Assembly (NCBI RefSeq): GCF_020164475.1
Contig: NZ_JAIQWX010000059.1
Span: forward strand, 1 to 35,921
From: Pseudomonas sp. REP124
GTDB lineage: Bacteria > Pseudomonadota > Gammaproteobacteria > Pseudomonadales > Pseudomonadaceae
DNA length: 35,921 nt
Direction: 5' to 3'
Position numbers and translations under genes: made by a program. Of the stretch, positions 23,627-31,056 are shown in pieces (position 1 is the stretch's first letter; each line of letters begins with the position of its first letter). The notes under the pieces are model-generated. The model had not been told where the DNA came from and ran no database searches. It saw only the letters and a program-made list of their open reading frames with translations.

Positions 23627-25075
23627 TCAGAACCGGTCATGCAGATTGGGCATGTCGACTGCCCGTTCGATCACGCTGCCCGCCGCCAACAACCGTTGCT
23701 CGCGATAACTGTCGGCCACCAACTGCACACCGATCGGCAGCCCATCGACAACGCCGGTCGGCACATTCAGTCCCGGCAGGCACAGCGCCGCCACCGTAAT
23801 CAGCGGGCTCTGGTCCGCCAGCACGCTTTTCATGTCATCCGTCGAGCCCAGATCCGCGCCCCAGCGCATGGGCAGCCGGCAGGAGGTGGGAAGCAGGATC
23901 AGCGGATAGCGGCTCATGAACTCGTTCCACTGGCGGCGCAGTTGATCGCGCCGGGCAATGGCCAATGCATATCCTTCGAGGTCAATGGCCGGTGCGCCCG
24001 CCAGCATGTTCTCGACGGAGCGCAGTATCACGTCGTCGCCCATGGCCTTCACGCCGGCGAACATGCCCATACGCGCTTCGGTCATGACGATCGATTGCCA
24101 GATCTCCACTCCCTCGGCCATGCCCGGAGGCGTTGCACGCTCGACCATGTATCCGGCCGCTTCCAGGATCTGCGCCGCATCGTTCAGTGCGATCTTGATT
24201 TCGGGGGCCAGCGAACTGCCGGGAATTTCATCGACCAGGGCTACGCGCACTGGCGCCGAGTCGTCCGGGTAGTCCATTTGCGCCGGCACCCACAAAGGGT
24301 CGCGACGATCGGCACCGGACATGGCAACCAGCCCGAGACGCAGATCGCGCATCCGGCGTGCCAGTGGTCCCTGCGCAGACATGGTCTGCAGTCCAAGGAA
24401 ACGTAGGCCCGTGGTGGGATGGAAAGCCGGGATTCGTCCGGGCGTCGTTCGCAAACCGGCCAGACCGTTGACGTAGGCGGGATAACGGATGGAGCCGGCA
24501 ATATCGGTGCCGTGGGCCAGCGAGCACATGCCGGCGGCAACCGAGACACCTGCGCCGCCGCTGGATCCGCCGGAGGTCACCGTTTCATCCCAGGGGTTGA
24601 GCGTACGTCCGTGCAGGGGATTTTCGGTGAACCAACGGAAGGAAAATGGCGGTGTGTTGGTGCGCCCGACGTTGATCGCGCCGGCTTTGAGCAAATTGCT
24701 GACGACGGTGCTGTCGCCCGGAGCGATACGCTCGGCGAAGGCTGGCACGCCATTGGTGGTGGCTTCGCCCTGGACGTCGACATTCAACTTGATCGTGACC
24801 GGCACGCCGTGCAGCGGCCCCAGTGTTTCACCACGATAAACCAGGCTGTCTGCAGTGTTGGCCGCCAGCAACGCCCGTTCCCGGTCGGCATGGACAATGG
24901 CGTTCAAGCGAGGATTGAGCGCATCGGTGCGCGCATAACAGCTTTGCAGTGCTTCGTGGCTGGAGATCGTGCCACGGCGAATATGCGCCGCCACATCGAC
25001 GGCGTCCCAGCGCCAGATCTGGTCGGGCAAGTCGCTGGCGGCGGTTACGTCCTGGTCGTTCATCGGGTTGGTCAT
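23627..25075 (-). CDS. Amidase signature family hydrolase
   Basis: A 482-residue cytoplasmic amidase from the chosen start. The Ser-cisSer-Lys triad is complete: K96 in GVPVTIKLN, S171 in TSGGSSGGAG and the nucleophile S195 in GTDIAGSIRYPA. The spacings of 75 and 24 residues match those of the family. The glycine usually before the nucleophile pair is alanine (IAGS). The family hydrolyses carboxylic amides to acid and ammonia and includes aryl and fatty acid amidases. ATG at 25075 is chosen over upstream starts because GGAG lies 12 nt before it and the longer ends have no similarity. It follows the AAHS transporter by 134 bp without a terminator, so the two form an operon, apparently under a BenR/XylS-type operator. 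Substrate unknown; an aromatic amide is the best guess. Confidence 0.88.
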   Translation of the reverse strand: MTNPMNDQDVTAASDLPDQIWRWDAVDVAAHIRRGTISSHEALQSCYARTDALNPRLNAIVHADRERALLAANTADSLVYRGETLGPLHGVPVTIKLNVDVQGEATTNGVPAFAERIAPGDSTVVSNLLKAGAINVGRTNTPPFSFRWFTENPLHGRTLNPWDETVTSGGSSGGAGVSVAAGMCSLAHGTDIAGSIRYPAYVNGLAGLRTTPGRIPAFHPTTGLRFLGLQTMSAQGPLARRMRDLRLGLVAMSGADRRDPLWVPAQMDYPDDSAPVRVALVDEIPGSSLAPEIKIALNDAAQILEAAGYMVERATPPGMAEGVEIWQSIVMTEARMGMFAGVKAMGDDVILRSVENMLAGAPAIDLEGYALAIARRDQLRRQWNEFMSRYPLILLPTSCRLPMRWGADLGSTDDMKSVLADQSPLITVAALCLPGLNVPTGVVDGLPIGVQLVADSYREQRLLAAGSVIERAVDMPNLHDRF

Positions 25076-25209
25076 CAACTGACACTCCATTGAGGTTGTT
25101 TTGCGAACGTTGACGGCTTCCCCCGGCAACACGCCTCCCGGCATTGCCTAATGCCAGTCAGCGATGGTCAGTGAAGGAGCGAAGGCATCAACGCAAGGTG
25201 TTGACGGCG

Positions 25210-26535
25210 TCAAACGGGCTGGGGCTGCGCCTTGAGGCAGGCCTTTCGTTGGCGCACGAAGCACATGGCCAATGCGGCCACGCAGCCGGGGATGGCGAAG
25301 ACGATGAAGTTCAGGTGCAGCGGCAACTGGATGCTCACCAGCACACCGCCGAGGATCGGCCCGCTGATGGCGCCACTTCTGCCGATCCCGGAAATCCAGC
25401 CCAGGCCGGTCGAGCGGATGCCCATCGGGAAAAATTGCGCCACGCAGGAATAGGCAAGAATCTGTGTGCCGATGGTGGTGGCGCCCGCGATGAAAATCAG
25501 CCCGTAAAGAATGGTGGGCGGACTGTTGAAACCGAGCAGGCTGATCGACGTTGCCGCCAGCAGGAAAAACACCACCAGCACCCTGCGCAGCCCCAGGCGA
25601 TCCCCCAGCCAACCGCCGCCCACGGCCCCGAATATGGCGCCGACGTTCATCAGCAGCAGGAAACTCAGGCTCGAACCCAGGCCGTAACCGGCACTGATCA
25701 TCAGTTTCGGCAGCCAGGAGTTCAGCGCATAGATCATCAGCAGGCAGCAGAAGAACACCAGGCAGAGCATCACGGTGCCCATCGCCCGACCTTCACGGAA
25801 CAACTGCACCACCGGCGCGCCGGGTGTCTTGAGGGCAGGCACGATGAACTTATCGTCCGGACGGGACACGAAGGCAGGCTCGATTCGGTGCAGGACCTCG
25901 CGGGCTTGCGCTTCGTGGCCCTGGCGGATCATGAAGCCGACCGATTCGGGCAGGTAACGCAGGATCAGCGGCAGCAGGAGCAACGGAATCCCCGCCACGT
26001 AAAACACTGACTGCCAGCCAAAGTTCGGCAGCAGCACGATGCCCAGTCCCGAAGACAGAATGCCGCCCACGGAGTAGCCGCTGAACATGATAGCCACCAA
26101 GGTGCCGCGGATTTTTTTCGGCGCGTATTCACTCATCAGGGCCACCACGTTAGGCATGACGCCGCCGATGCCCAGCCCGGCCAGGAACCGGCACAGACCG
26201 AACTCGGTGGTATCGCGCGCCAGGCCGTTGAGCAGCGTGAAGCCGCTGAACAGGACCACGCAGATGGCGATGATCCACTTGCGCCCTACCCGGTCGGACA
26301 GCGAGCCGAAGATGATCGCGCCCAGCATCGCCCCGAACAGCGCGTAACTGCCCAGCGCACCGGCTTGCAGCGGGGTCAGGCCCCAGTCTTTCATCAGAGC
26401 CGGCAGGACCACGCCGTAGATCACCAGGTCGTAGCCGTCGAAGATGATGATCAGCGCGCACCAGAACAGCACTCGCCAGTGAAAGGCGTTGAAGCGCGCC
26501 TGGTCGATGACCTCGTTAATGTCGATTTTTCGCAT
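25210..26535 (-). CDS. MFS aromatic acid:H+ symporter (AAHS family, BenK/PcaK-like)
   Basis: A 441-residue, 12-segment inner-membrane protein. The N-terminal MRKIDINEVIDQARFNAFHW, followed by ALIIIFDGYDLVIYGVVLP, is the hallmark of AAHS carriers: the DGYDLxIYG motif in TM1 holds the aspartate needed for transport in PcaK and BenK. The loop 2-3 motif GSLSDRVGRKW and the loop 8-9 motif GWLGDRLGLRR are intact. ATG at 26535 is chosen; a TTG three codons earlier is not. A XylS/BenR-type operator lies 64-99 bp upstream. It is the first gene of an operon with the amidase. The likely substrate is an aromatic carboxylate or its amide. Confidence 0.9.
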   Translation of the reverse strand: MRKIDINEVIDQARFNAFHWRVLFWCALIIIFDGYDLVIYGVVLPALMKDWGLTPLQAGALGSYALFGAMLGAIIFGSLSDRVGRKWIIAICVVLFSGFTLLNGLARDTTEFGLCRFLAGLGIGGVMPNVVALMSEYAPKKIRGTLVAIMFSGYSVGGILSSGLGIVLLPNFGWQSVFYVAGIPLLLLPLILRYLPESVGFMIRQGHEAQAREVLHRIEPAFVSRPDDKFIVPALKTPGAPVVQLFREGRAMGTVMLCLVFFCCLLMIYALNSWLPKLMISAGYGLGSSLSFLLLMNVGAIFGAVGGGWLGDRLGLRRVLVVFFLLAATSISLLGFNSPPTILYGLIFIAGATTIGTQILAYSCVAQFFPMGIRSTGLGWISGIGRSGAISGPILGGVLVSIQLPLHLNFIVFAIPGCVAALAMCFVRQRKACLKAQPQPV

Positions 26536-26571
26536 GGCACTCAACTCTTGTTGTTGTTTTCAGGCAACTCA

Positions 26572-26577
26572 AGGGTA
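26572..26577 (-). promoter_or_regulatory. Candidate -10 element of the transporter-amidase operon
   Basis: On the minus strand TACCCT lies 17 bp after a TATAGC -35-like hexamer that overlaps the end of the proximal operator half-site. This copies the geometry of the XylS-activated Pm promoter, where the operator overlaps the -35 element. The start codon is about 37 nt downstream. Confidence 0.4.
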
Positions 26578-26598
26578 GGTCCGGGTGCGGATGGGCTA

Positions 26599-26634
26599 TA
26601 TCCGCAGTTCGCAGGGCTTTATCCGTTTTTTACA
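26599..26634 (-). promoter_or_regulatory. XylS/BenR-type operator for the transporter-amidase operon
   Basis: On the minus strand the distal half-site is TGTA-AAAAAC-GGATA (26634-26620), then a 6-bp spacer AAGCCC, then the proximal half-site TGCG-AACTGC-GGATA (26613-26599). XylS binds two direct TGCA-N6-GGNTA half-sites with a 21-bp period; spacing here is identical. It sits between the stop of the BenR/XylS-like gene and the transporter start. Confidence 0.78.
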
Positions 26635-26667
26635 GATCGTCCATTTCCGATCATCGCGTTGTGGTGG

Positions 26668-27624
26668 TTACTGGCGACGTTTGAGGGTCTCGGTGGGCAG
26701 TTCGCCGAATTGTCGGCGGTAGATTTCGGAGAAGCGCCCCAGGTGCAGGAAGCCGTAATCCATCGCCAGTTCGGTGACGTTGCGGTAGCCGCAGGTAGGG
26801 TCGCCGAGGCAGGCGTGTACCCGTTCCAGCTTTTTCTGGCGGATGTAGCGGTTGGGCGTAAGGCCCACGGTGCGCTCGAACAGCCCGTACAGCGAGCGCG
26901 GGCTCATGTGCGCCCGACGCGCCAGTTCGTCACTGCACAGATCTTCCTTGAGGTTCTGTCTGATGTAGTCGGCGATCTGCTCGAAGGTCGCCAGGGAGGT
27001 ATTGAGTTCCGGGCGAGTCAGGTTCGTACGCAGCAACATCAGCAGCTTGGTGGCGACGATCTGCATGTAGTTTTCCTGAATCCGCGGCATCGGCTCGGCC
27101 GTTTCGGCTTCGCTGCAAACCATGCGCAACAGATCGAAAAACCCTTCCAGCTCATCCATCCGGTAGCAGGACTCGACAAAGCGCAGGCCCTCCCCCGGCG
27201 TCTGCCAGCGCTGGTCACGACAGATCGACTCCATGACCGAGGCCGGGATTTTCAGGATGAATTTTTCGCAATCGGCCGAACCGGTCAGGTCGACGCGATC
27301 ATCGGGATTGATGATCAGCATCTCTCCCGCACCCAGATAGTGCTCCTGCCTGTGGTTGCGCCACAGACAGTGCCCGTTCAGGAGGATCTGCAAGTGATAG
27401 AAGGTTTCCAGCGCGGGGGATGTGATACGTACATCCGAGCCGTAACTGATACGGCACAGATCCAGGCTGGCGAACTTGCGGTGCAACAGGCTGGAAACAT
27501 ACGCCCGGGACCGGGAAAGTTGAATGTCATGACTGCCCAGGTGTTCGTTAACGTAGTCGGAGACCGCATAAGGGTCGGCCAGATTGAACACCGCACTTTG
27601 TTGACTTGAAAGTAACTGCTGCAT
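26668..27624 (-). CDS. AraC/XylS-family regulator, BenR-like
   Basis: A 318-residue regulator that resembles BenR and XylS over its whole length. The N-terminal ligand domain has SVR/ITSPALETFYHLQILLNGHCLWR and GAGEMLIINPDDRVDLT, as in BenR. Two C-terminal helix-turn-helices follow: CSDELARRAHMSPRSLYGLFERTVGLTP and NVTELAMDYGFLHLGRFSEIYRRQFGELP. BenR and XylS activate benzoate/toluate genes when bound to aromatic acids. The ATG at 27624 is used; a GTG one codon earlier is possible. Operators of the matching type flank the gene, in front of the transporter-amidase operon and in front of the porin, making both probable targets. Its own effector may differ from benzoate. Confidence 0.88.
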   Translation of the reverse strand: MQQLLSSQQSAVFNLADPYAVSDYVNEHLGSHDIQLSRSRAYVSSLLHRKFASLDLCRISYGSDVRITSPALETFYHLQILLNGHCLWRNHRQEHYLGAGEMLIINPDDRVDLTGSADCEKFILKIPASVMESICRDQRWQTPGEGLRFVESCYRMDELEGFFDLLRMVCSEAETAEPMPRIQENYMQIVATKLLMLLRTNLTRPELNTSLATFEQIADYIRQNLKEDLCSDELARRAHMSPRSLYGLFERTVGLTPNRYIRQKKLERVHACLGDPTCGYRNVTELAMDYGFLHLGRFSEIYRRQFGELPTETLKRRQ

Positions 27625-27776
27625 CACTCAGAACCCTGATGGTCGCCATTGCTCACGAAGTTCCACCCGTGGCCCGATGGCGTCAAGCATCAGCCCGGCA
27701 CAAACCGCCCAACGGCTGCGAACGTCCTGCCTTATACAGGGTTGTGCGGGCGTGCGGCGCGCACCCGGGGCGGGTT

Positions 27777-27812
27777 TGTAGAAAGGGGATAAGGATCTGC
27801 AGAAACTGGATA
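27777..27812 (+). promoter_or_regulatory. XylS/BenR-type operator upstream of the porin gene
   Basis: Two direct half-sites, TGTA-GAAAGG-GGATA (27777-27791) and TGCA-GAAACT-GGATA (27798-27812), are separated by the 6-bp AGGATC. The second is an exact match to TGCA-N6-GGNTA. The -10-like CTTAAT at 27832-27837 is at a suitable distance. The rest of the 410-bp gap (27625-28034) holds no visible gene; the porin leader would be about 190 nt. Confidence 0.82.
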
Positions 27813-28034
27813 CTGCCCTCCAGCTACCGGGCTTAATTTCGATTTCACGAACAACTGAAAGATCTGGAGATGCCCCTCACACCACTCATTGCTTAGTTGC
27901 TATCGGCATTTATTGAAGTTCGCTGCGGCGACATCCCTCTACATAAAAGCCTTCTGCCTTTTCAGCGCAGACGGCAGTGCTTTGCCTGTGATTGCACCCG
28001 ACGTCCCAATAAAAATAAATACGGCGAGAAGAAC

Positions 28035-29402
28035 ATGAACATTACAACGACGCGCTTCGCTGCAAGTGCGGGGCATCGGTCCCCCTTGAGTCTGATCGGC
28101 TTTGCAGCCTTGTCCTGTGCCCTGCCCTTGAGCGCCTTCGCCGCCGGATTTGTCGAAGACTCCAAAGCCACCCTCGAGTTACGCAACTACTACTTCAATC
28201 AGGATTACCGCAGCGGCTCGGCCGCGCCCTCGAAACAGGAAGAATGGGGGCAGGGTTTCATCCTCAATTACACCTCCGGTTTTACCCAGGGGCCGGTGGG
28301 ATTTGGACTGGATGCACTGGGCATGCTCGGCATCCGCCTGGATTCGGGCAAAGGCACGCACTACAACCCCAACAGCACCAACCAGGCGGGCCTGGTCTTC
28401 CCGACCGACAGTGATGGTCGGGCGGTCAGTGATTTCAGCAGCCTGGGCCTGACCGCCAAGGTGCGTTATGCCAAGACCGAAGCCCGGCTCGGCACGCTGC
28501 GGCCGAGAATGCCGATTCTGACGCTGAACGACGGTCGCTTGCTGCCGGAAACTTTCGAAGGCATGCAAGTCACGTCCCAGGACTTCGACAACATCACCCT
28601 CACCGCCGGTAAAGTTGAAAAGGTCAAAAGCCGTACGTCCTCCAATAATGAAAATCTGGCGATATCCGGTGCCGGTGGCGCCGCGGGCAAGCGCAGCAAC
28701 AAGTTCTATTTCGCCGGTATCGATTACAAACTCAATCCGAACTTGTTGCTCCAGTACTACTACGGTGGTCTGGAGAACTTCTATCAGCAACATTTCCTCG
28801 GCATGGTGCATAACCTCGCTTTGCCGGTGGGCAATCTGAAGAGCGACCTGCGCTTTTTCGACAGCGGCCCGGACGGTCGCAATGCTAGCCAGGCCGGCCG
28901 GCAGGAAGGTTATCGCAGCAGCGGCTATCACAATGACGGCAAAGTCGATAACCGCGCCCTGGCGGGCATGTTCACTTACACCGTGGGGCCGCACTCGATC
29001 GGCCTGGGTTATCAGGCGCTGAGCGGCTCCAGTGATTTCCCCTTCGTCAATCAGGGTGATGGCTCAGCGACCTATCTCATCACCGACCGCCAGACCGGCG
29101 CCCGCTTCCAGCGGGCCGGCGAAGACACCTGGGTGGCACAATACGGCTTCAATTTCACGGCGGTCGGCATTCCGGGGCTGACCACCCAGGTGACCTACCA
29201 GCGGGGTGATCATGTGAAAACCGATTCCGGCGACCAGCATGAGTGGGAGCGCGATATTCACTTCAACTATGCGTTCCAACAGCCCATGCTCAAAGGCTTG
29301 AGCGTGTCGCTGCGCAATGCCACGTTGCGCAGCACCGTGCCCAATCAGCGGGACATCGATGAGAACCGGGTATACCTGACCTACACCCGCGACCTCTTCT
29401 GA
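28035..29402 (+). CDS. OprD-family outer-membrane porin
   Basis: A 455-residue outer-membrane channel of the OprD family, which lets amino acids or organic (often aromatic) acids into pseudomonads. The signal peptide covers about residues 1-37 (LIGFAALSCALPLSAFAAG) and is followed by the OprD opening FVEDSKATLELRNYYFN. Typical features are LGTLRPRMPILTLNDGRLLPETFEG, which is the conserved plug-loop region, and the C-terminal VYLTYTRDLF ending in the aromatic residue used for outer-membrane assembly. The ATG at 28035 follows a GAGAAG about 9 nt upstream. The frame is open upstream but is not OprD-like. A BenR/XylS-type operator upstream ties it to the adjacent amidase-transporter set; a benzoate-like substrate is inferred. 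Confidence 0.9.
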   Translation: MNITTTRFAASAGHRSPLSLIGFAALSCALPLSAFAAGFVEDSKATLELRNYYFNQDYRSGSAAPSKQEEWGQGFILNYTSGFTQGPVGFGLDALGMLGIRLDSGKGTHYNPNSTNQAGLVFPTDSDGRAVSDFSSLGLTAKVRYAKTEARLGTLRPRMPILTLNDGRLLPETFEGMQVTSQDFDNITLTAGKVEKVKSRTSSNNENLAISGAGGAAGKRSNKFYFAGIDYKLNPNLLLQYYYGGLENFYQQHFLGMVHNLALPVGNLKSDLRFFDSGPDGRNASQAGRQEGYRSSGYHNDGKVDNRALAGMFTYTVGPHSIGLGYQALSGSSDFPFVNQGDGSATYLITDRQTGARFQRAGEDTWVAQYGFNFTAVGIPGLTTQVTYQRGDHVKTDSGDQHEWERDIHFNYAFQQPMLKGLSVSLRNATLRSTVPNQRDIDENRVYLTYTRDLF

Positions 29403-29414
29403 CAAAACGGCCCT

Positions 29415-29595
29415 CTGTAGGAGCGAGCATGCTCGCGATGGTCGTTAACGATGACGCTGGCTGTCTGAATGCCCGCAGCGCCTGGACTTCCATCGCGAGC
29501 AAGCTCGGCTCCTACAATGGTCGTTAACGATGACGCGGGCTGTCTGAATGCCCGCGGCGCCTGGACTTCCATCGCGAATGAATTCGCTCCTACAG
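29415..29595. repeat. REP cluster with a 79-bp tandem repeat
   Basis: The cluster opens with CTGTAGGAGCGAGCATGCTC and closes with GAATGAATTCGCTCCTACAG. Inside, a 79-bp unit starting at 29438 is repeated starting at 29517 with only a few changes (for example GACGCTGG versus GACGCGGG and CCGCAGCG versus CCGCGGCG). The middle REP unit at about 29490-29516 lies within the repeated DNA. It sits just after the porin stop. Confidence 0.85.
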
Positions 29596-29687
29596 GGATT
29601 TGTGTTGTTTGGGAAAGACTGAATTGCTCCAAACCCATTGATCGCCCCCCGTGAAAAGGCGCAGGCTAGAGAGCTGCCCCCGCCTTC

Positions 29688-29713
29688 CTATCATTCCGAA
29701 TGATAGTTACCTT
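29688..29713 (+). promoter_or_regulatory. MexT-type nod-box and dyad upstream of mexE
   Basis: The perfect dyad CTATCATT-CCG-AATGATAG is at 29688-29706. The site read as ATCA-N5-AATGAT-N4-ACCTT (29690-29713) closely fits the MexT site ATCA-N5-GTCGAT-N4-ACYAT known from P. aeruginosa. It lies 75 bp before the mexE start, a normal distance for a LysR activator. No mexT gene is in the window. Confidence 0.65.
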
Positions 29714-29787
29714 CGCCGCGTTCGATTCGTGCGATATCCGCCCGCCTAGCATCATTCGCCCATCTCAATACATTGGCGGATGCATCC

Positions 29788-31041
29788 ATGGAACAGTCAT
29801 TCAAACATTTGCGCTTCCCGTTGGCCGTGTTGGCCGTGGTGGTGATGAGCGCTTGTGGCAAAGCGCCGCAATCGGCCGCAACTCCGCCCGCCGCCAAGGT
29901 CAGCGTGGCCAAGGTGCTGGAGCAGCCGGTCAACGAGTGGGACGAGTTCACCGGTCGCCTCGAGGCACCGGAAACCGTAGAGATCCGTCCACGGGTGTCC
30001 GGCCAGATTGATGAAGTGGCCTTCACCGAAGGTGCGCTGGTCAAGAAAGGCGACCTGTTGTTCCAGATCGACCCGCGTCCGTTCCAGGCTGAAGTTCGTC
30101 GCCTCGAGGCCCTTGTAGCCCAGGCCCGCGCCAATGCCACCCGCAGCGAAAACGAAGCGCAACGCGGTGAGCGTCTGCGCACCAGCAACGCGATTTCCGC
30201 CGAACTGGCCGATTCGCGCACCAGCGCCGCCCAGGAAGCCCGCGCCGCCGTTGGCGCCCTTCAGGCCCAACTGGACCTGGCGAAACTGAACCTGAGCTTC
30301 ACCCGCGTCACCGCGCCCATCGCCGGTCGCGTCAGCCGTGCGGAAATCACCGCCGGCAACCTGGTGACCGCCGATACCACCCCGCTGACCAGCGTGGTCT
30401 CCACCGACAAGGTTTACGCCTACTTCGACGCCGACGAGCGTGTGTTCCTCAAGTACACCCAGCTCGCTCGCCAGGGCAAACGCGGCGCCACCACCCCGGT
30501 GTACATGGGCCTGTCCAACGAAGACGGCAACCCGCACCTGGGTCAGATGAACTTCGTCGACAACCAAGTCAACCCGAAAACCGGCACCATCCGCGGTCGC
30601 GCGGTGTTCGACAACAGCGACGGCAGCTACACCCCGGGCCTGTATGCACGCCTGAAACTGGTGGGCAGCGGCACCTACAACGCCATGCTGATCAACGATG
30701 AAGCGGTCGGTACCGACCTGGGCAAGAAGTTCGTGATCGTGATGGACGCCGACAACAAGACCGCCTACCGCGCCGTCGAGCTGGGTCCGAAGATCGAAGG
30801 CCTGCGCATCGTGCGCAACGGTCTGAACGCGGGCGACACCATCATCGTCAAGGGCCTGCAGCGGGTGCGCCCTGGCTCGCCGGTGACCCCTGAAGTGATC
30901 CCGATGGCCAGCGAGCAGACCCTCGCCGCTCTTGCACAACAACGACAAGCACTGGAAGCCAGCAACCTGCCCCAAGTCGCGCCTGCCAAGGTCGCGCCGG
31001 GTACGGCTGTGAAAGTGGCTGCCGTGACTCCACGCGGTTAA
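29788..31041 (+). CDS. mexE: RND efflux periplasmic adaptor (MexE)
   Basis: A 417-residue membrane-fusion lipoprotein that links the RND pump to the outer-membrane channel. The lipobox is VVVMSAC with the lipidated cysteine at position 23. The barrel-sandwich region EWDEFTGRLEAPETVEIRPRVSGQ, the alpha-hairpin EAQRGERLRTSNAISAELAD and the C-terminal LGPKIEGLRIVRNGLNAGD follow in the expected order and match P. aeruginosa MexE closely. ATG at 29788 is preferred over a TTG five codons upstream. mexF begins 15 bp later. MexEF-OprN exports chloramphenicol, fluoroquinolones, trimethoprim and quorum-signal precursors; natural substrates here may differ. Confidence 0.93.
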   Translation: MEQSFKHLRFPLAVLAVVVMSACGKAPQSAATPPAAKVSVAKVLEQPVNEWDEFTGRLEAPETVEIRPRVSGQIDEVAFTEGALVKKGDLLFQIDPRPFQAEVRRLEALVAQARANATRSENEAQRGERLRTSNAISAELADSRTSAAQEARAAVGALQAQLDLAKLNLSFTRVTAPIAGRVSRAEITAGNLVTADTTPLTSVVSTDKVYAYFDADERVFLKYTQLARQGKRGATTPVYMGLSNEDGNPHLGQMNFVDNQVNPKTGTIRGRAVFDNSDGSYTPGLYARLKLVGSGTYNAMLINDEAVGTDLGKKFVIVMDADNKTAYRAVELGPKIEGLRIVRNGLNAGDTIIVKGLQRVRPGSPVTPEVIPMASEQTLAALAQQRQALEASNLPQVAPAKVAPGTAVKVAAVTPRG

Positions 31042-31056
31042 GGGATAACGACTCCG

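Noticed and set aside
29403..29600. A CRISPR array at the repeat cluster
   Set aside because: Repeats are inverted REP units with two-copy spacer duplication, not regular direct repeats with unique spacers, and no cas genes are near.
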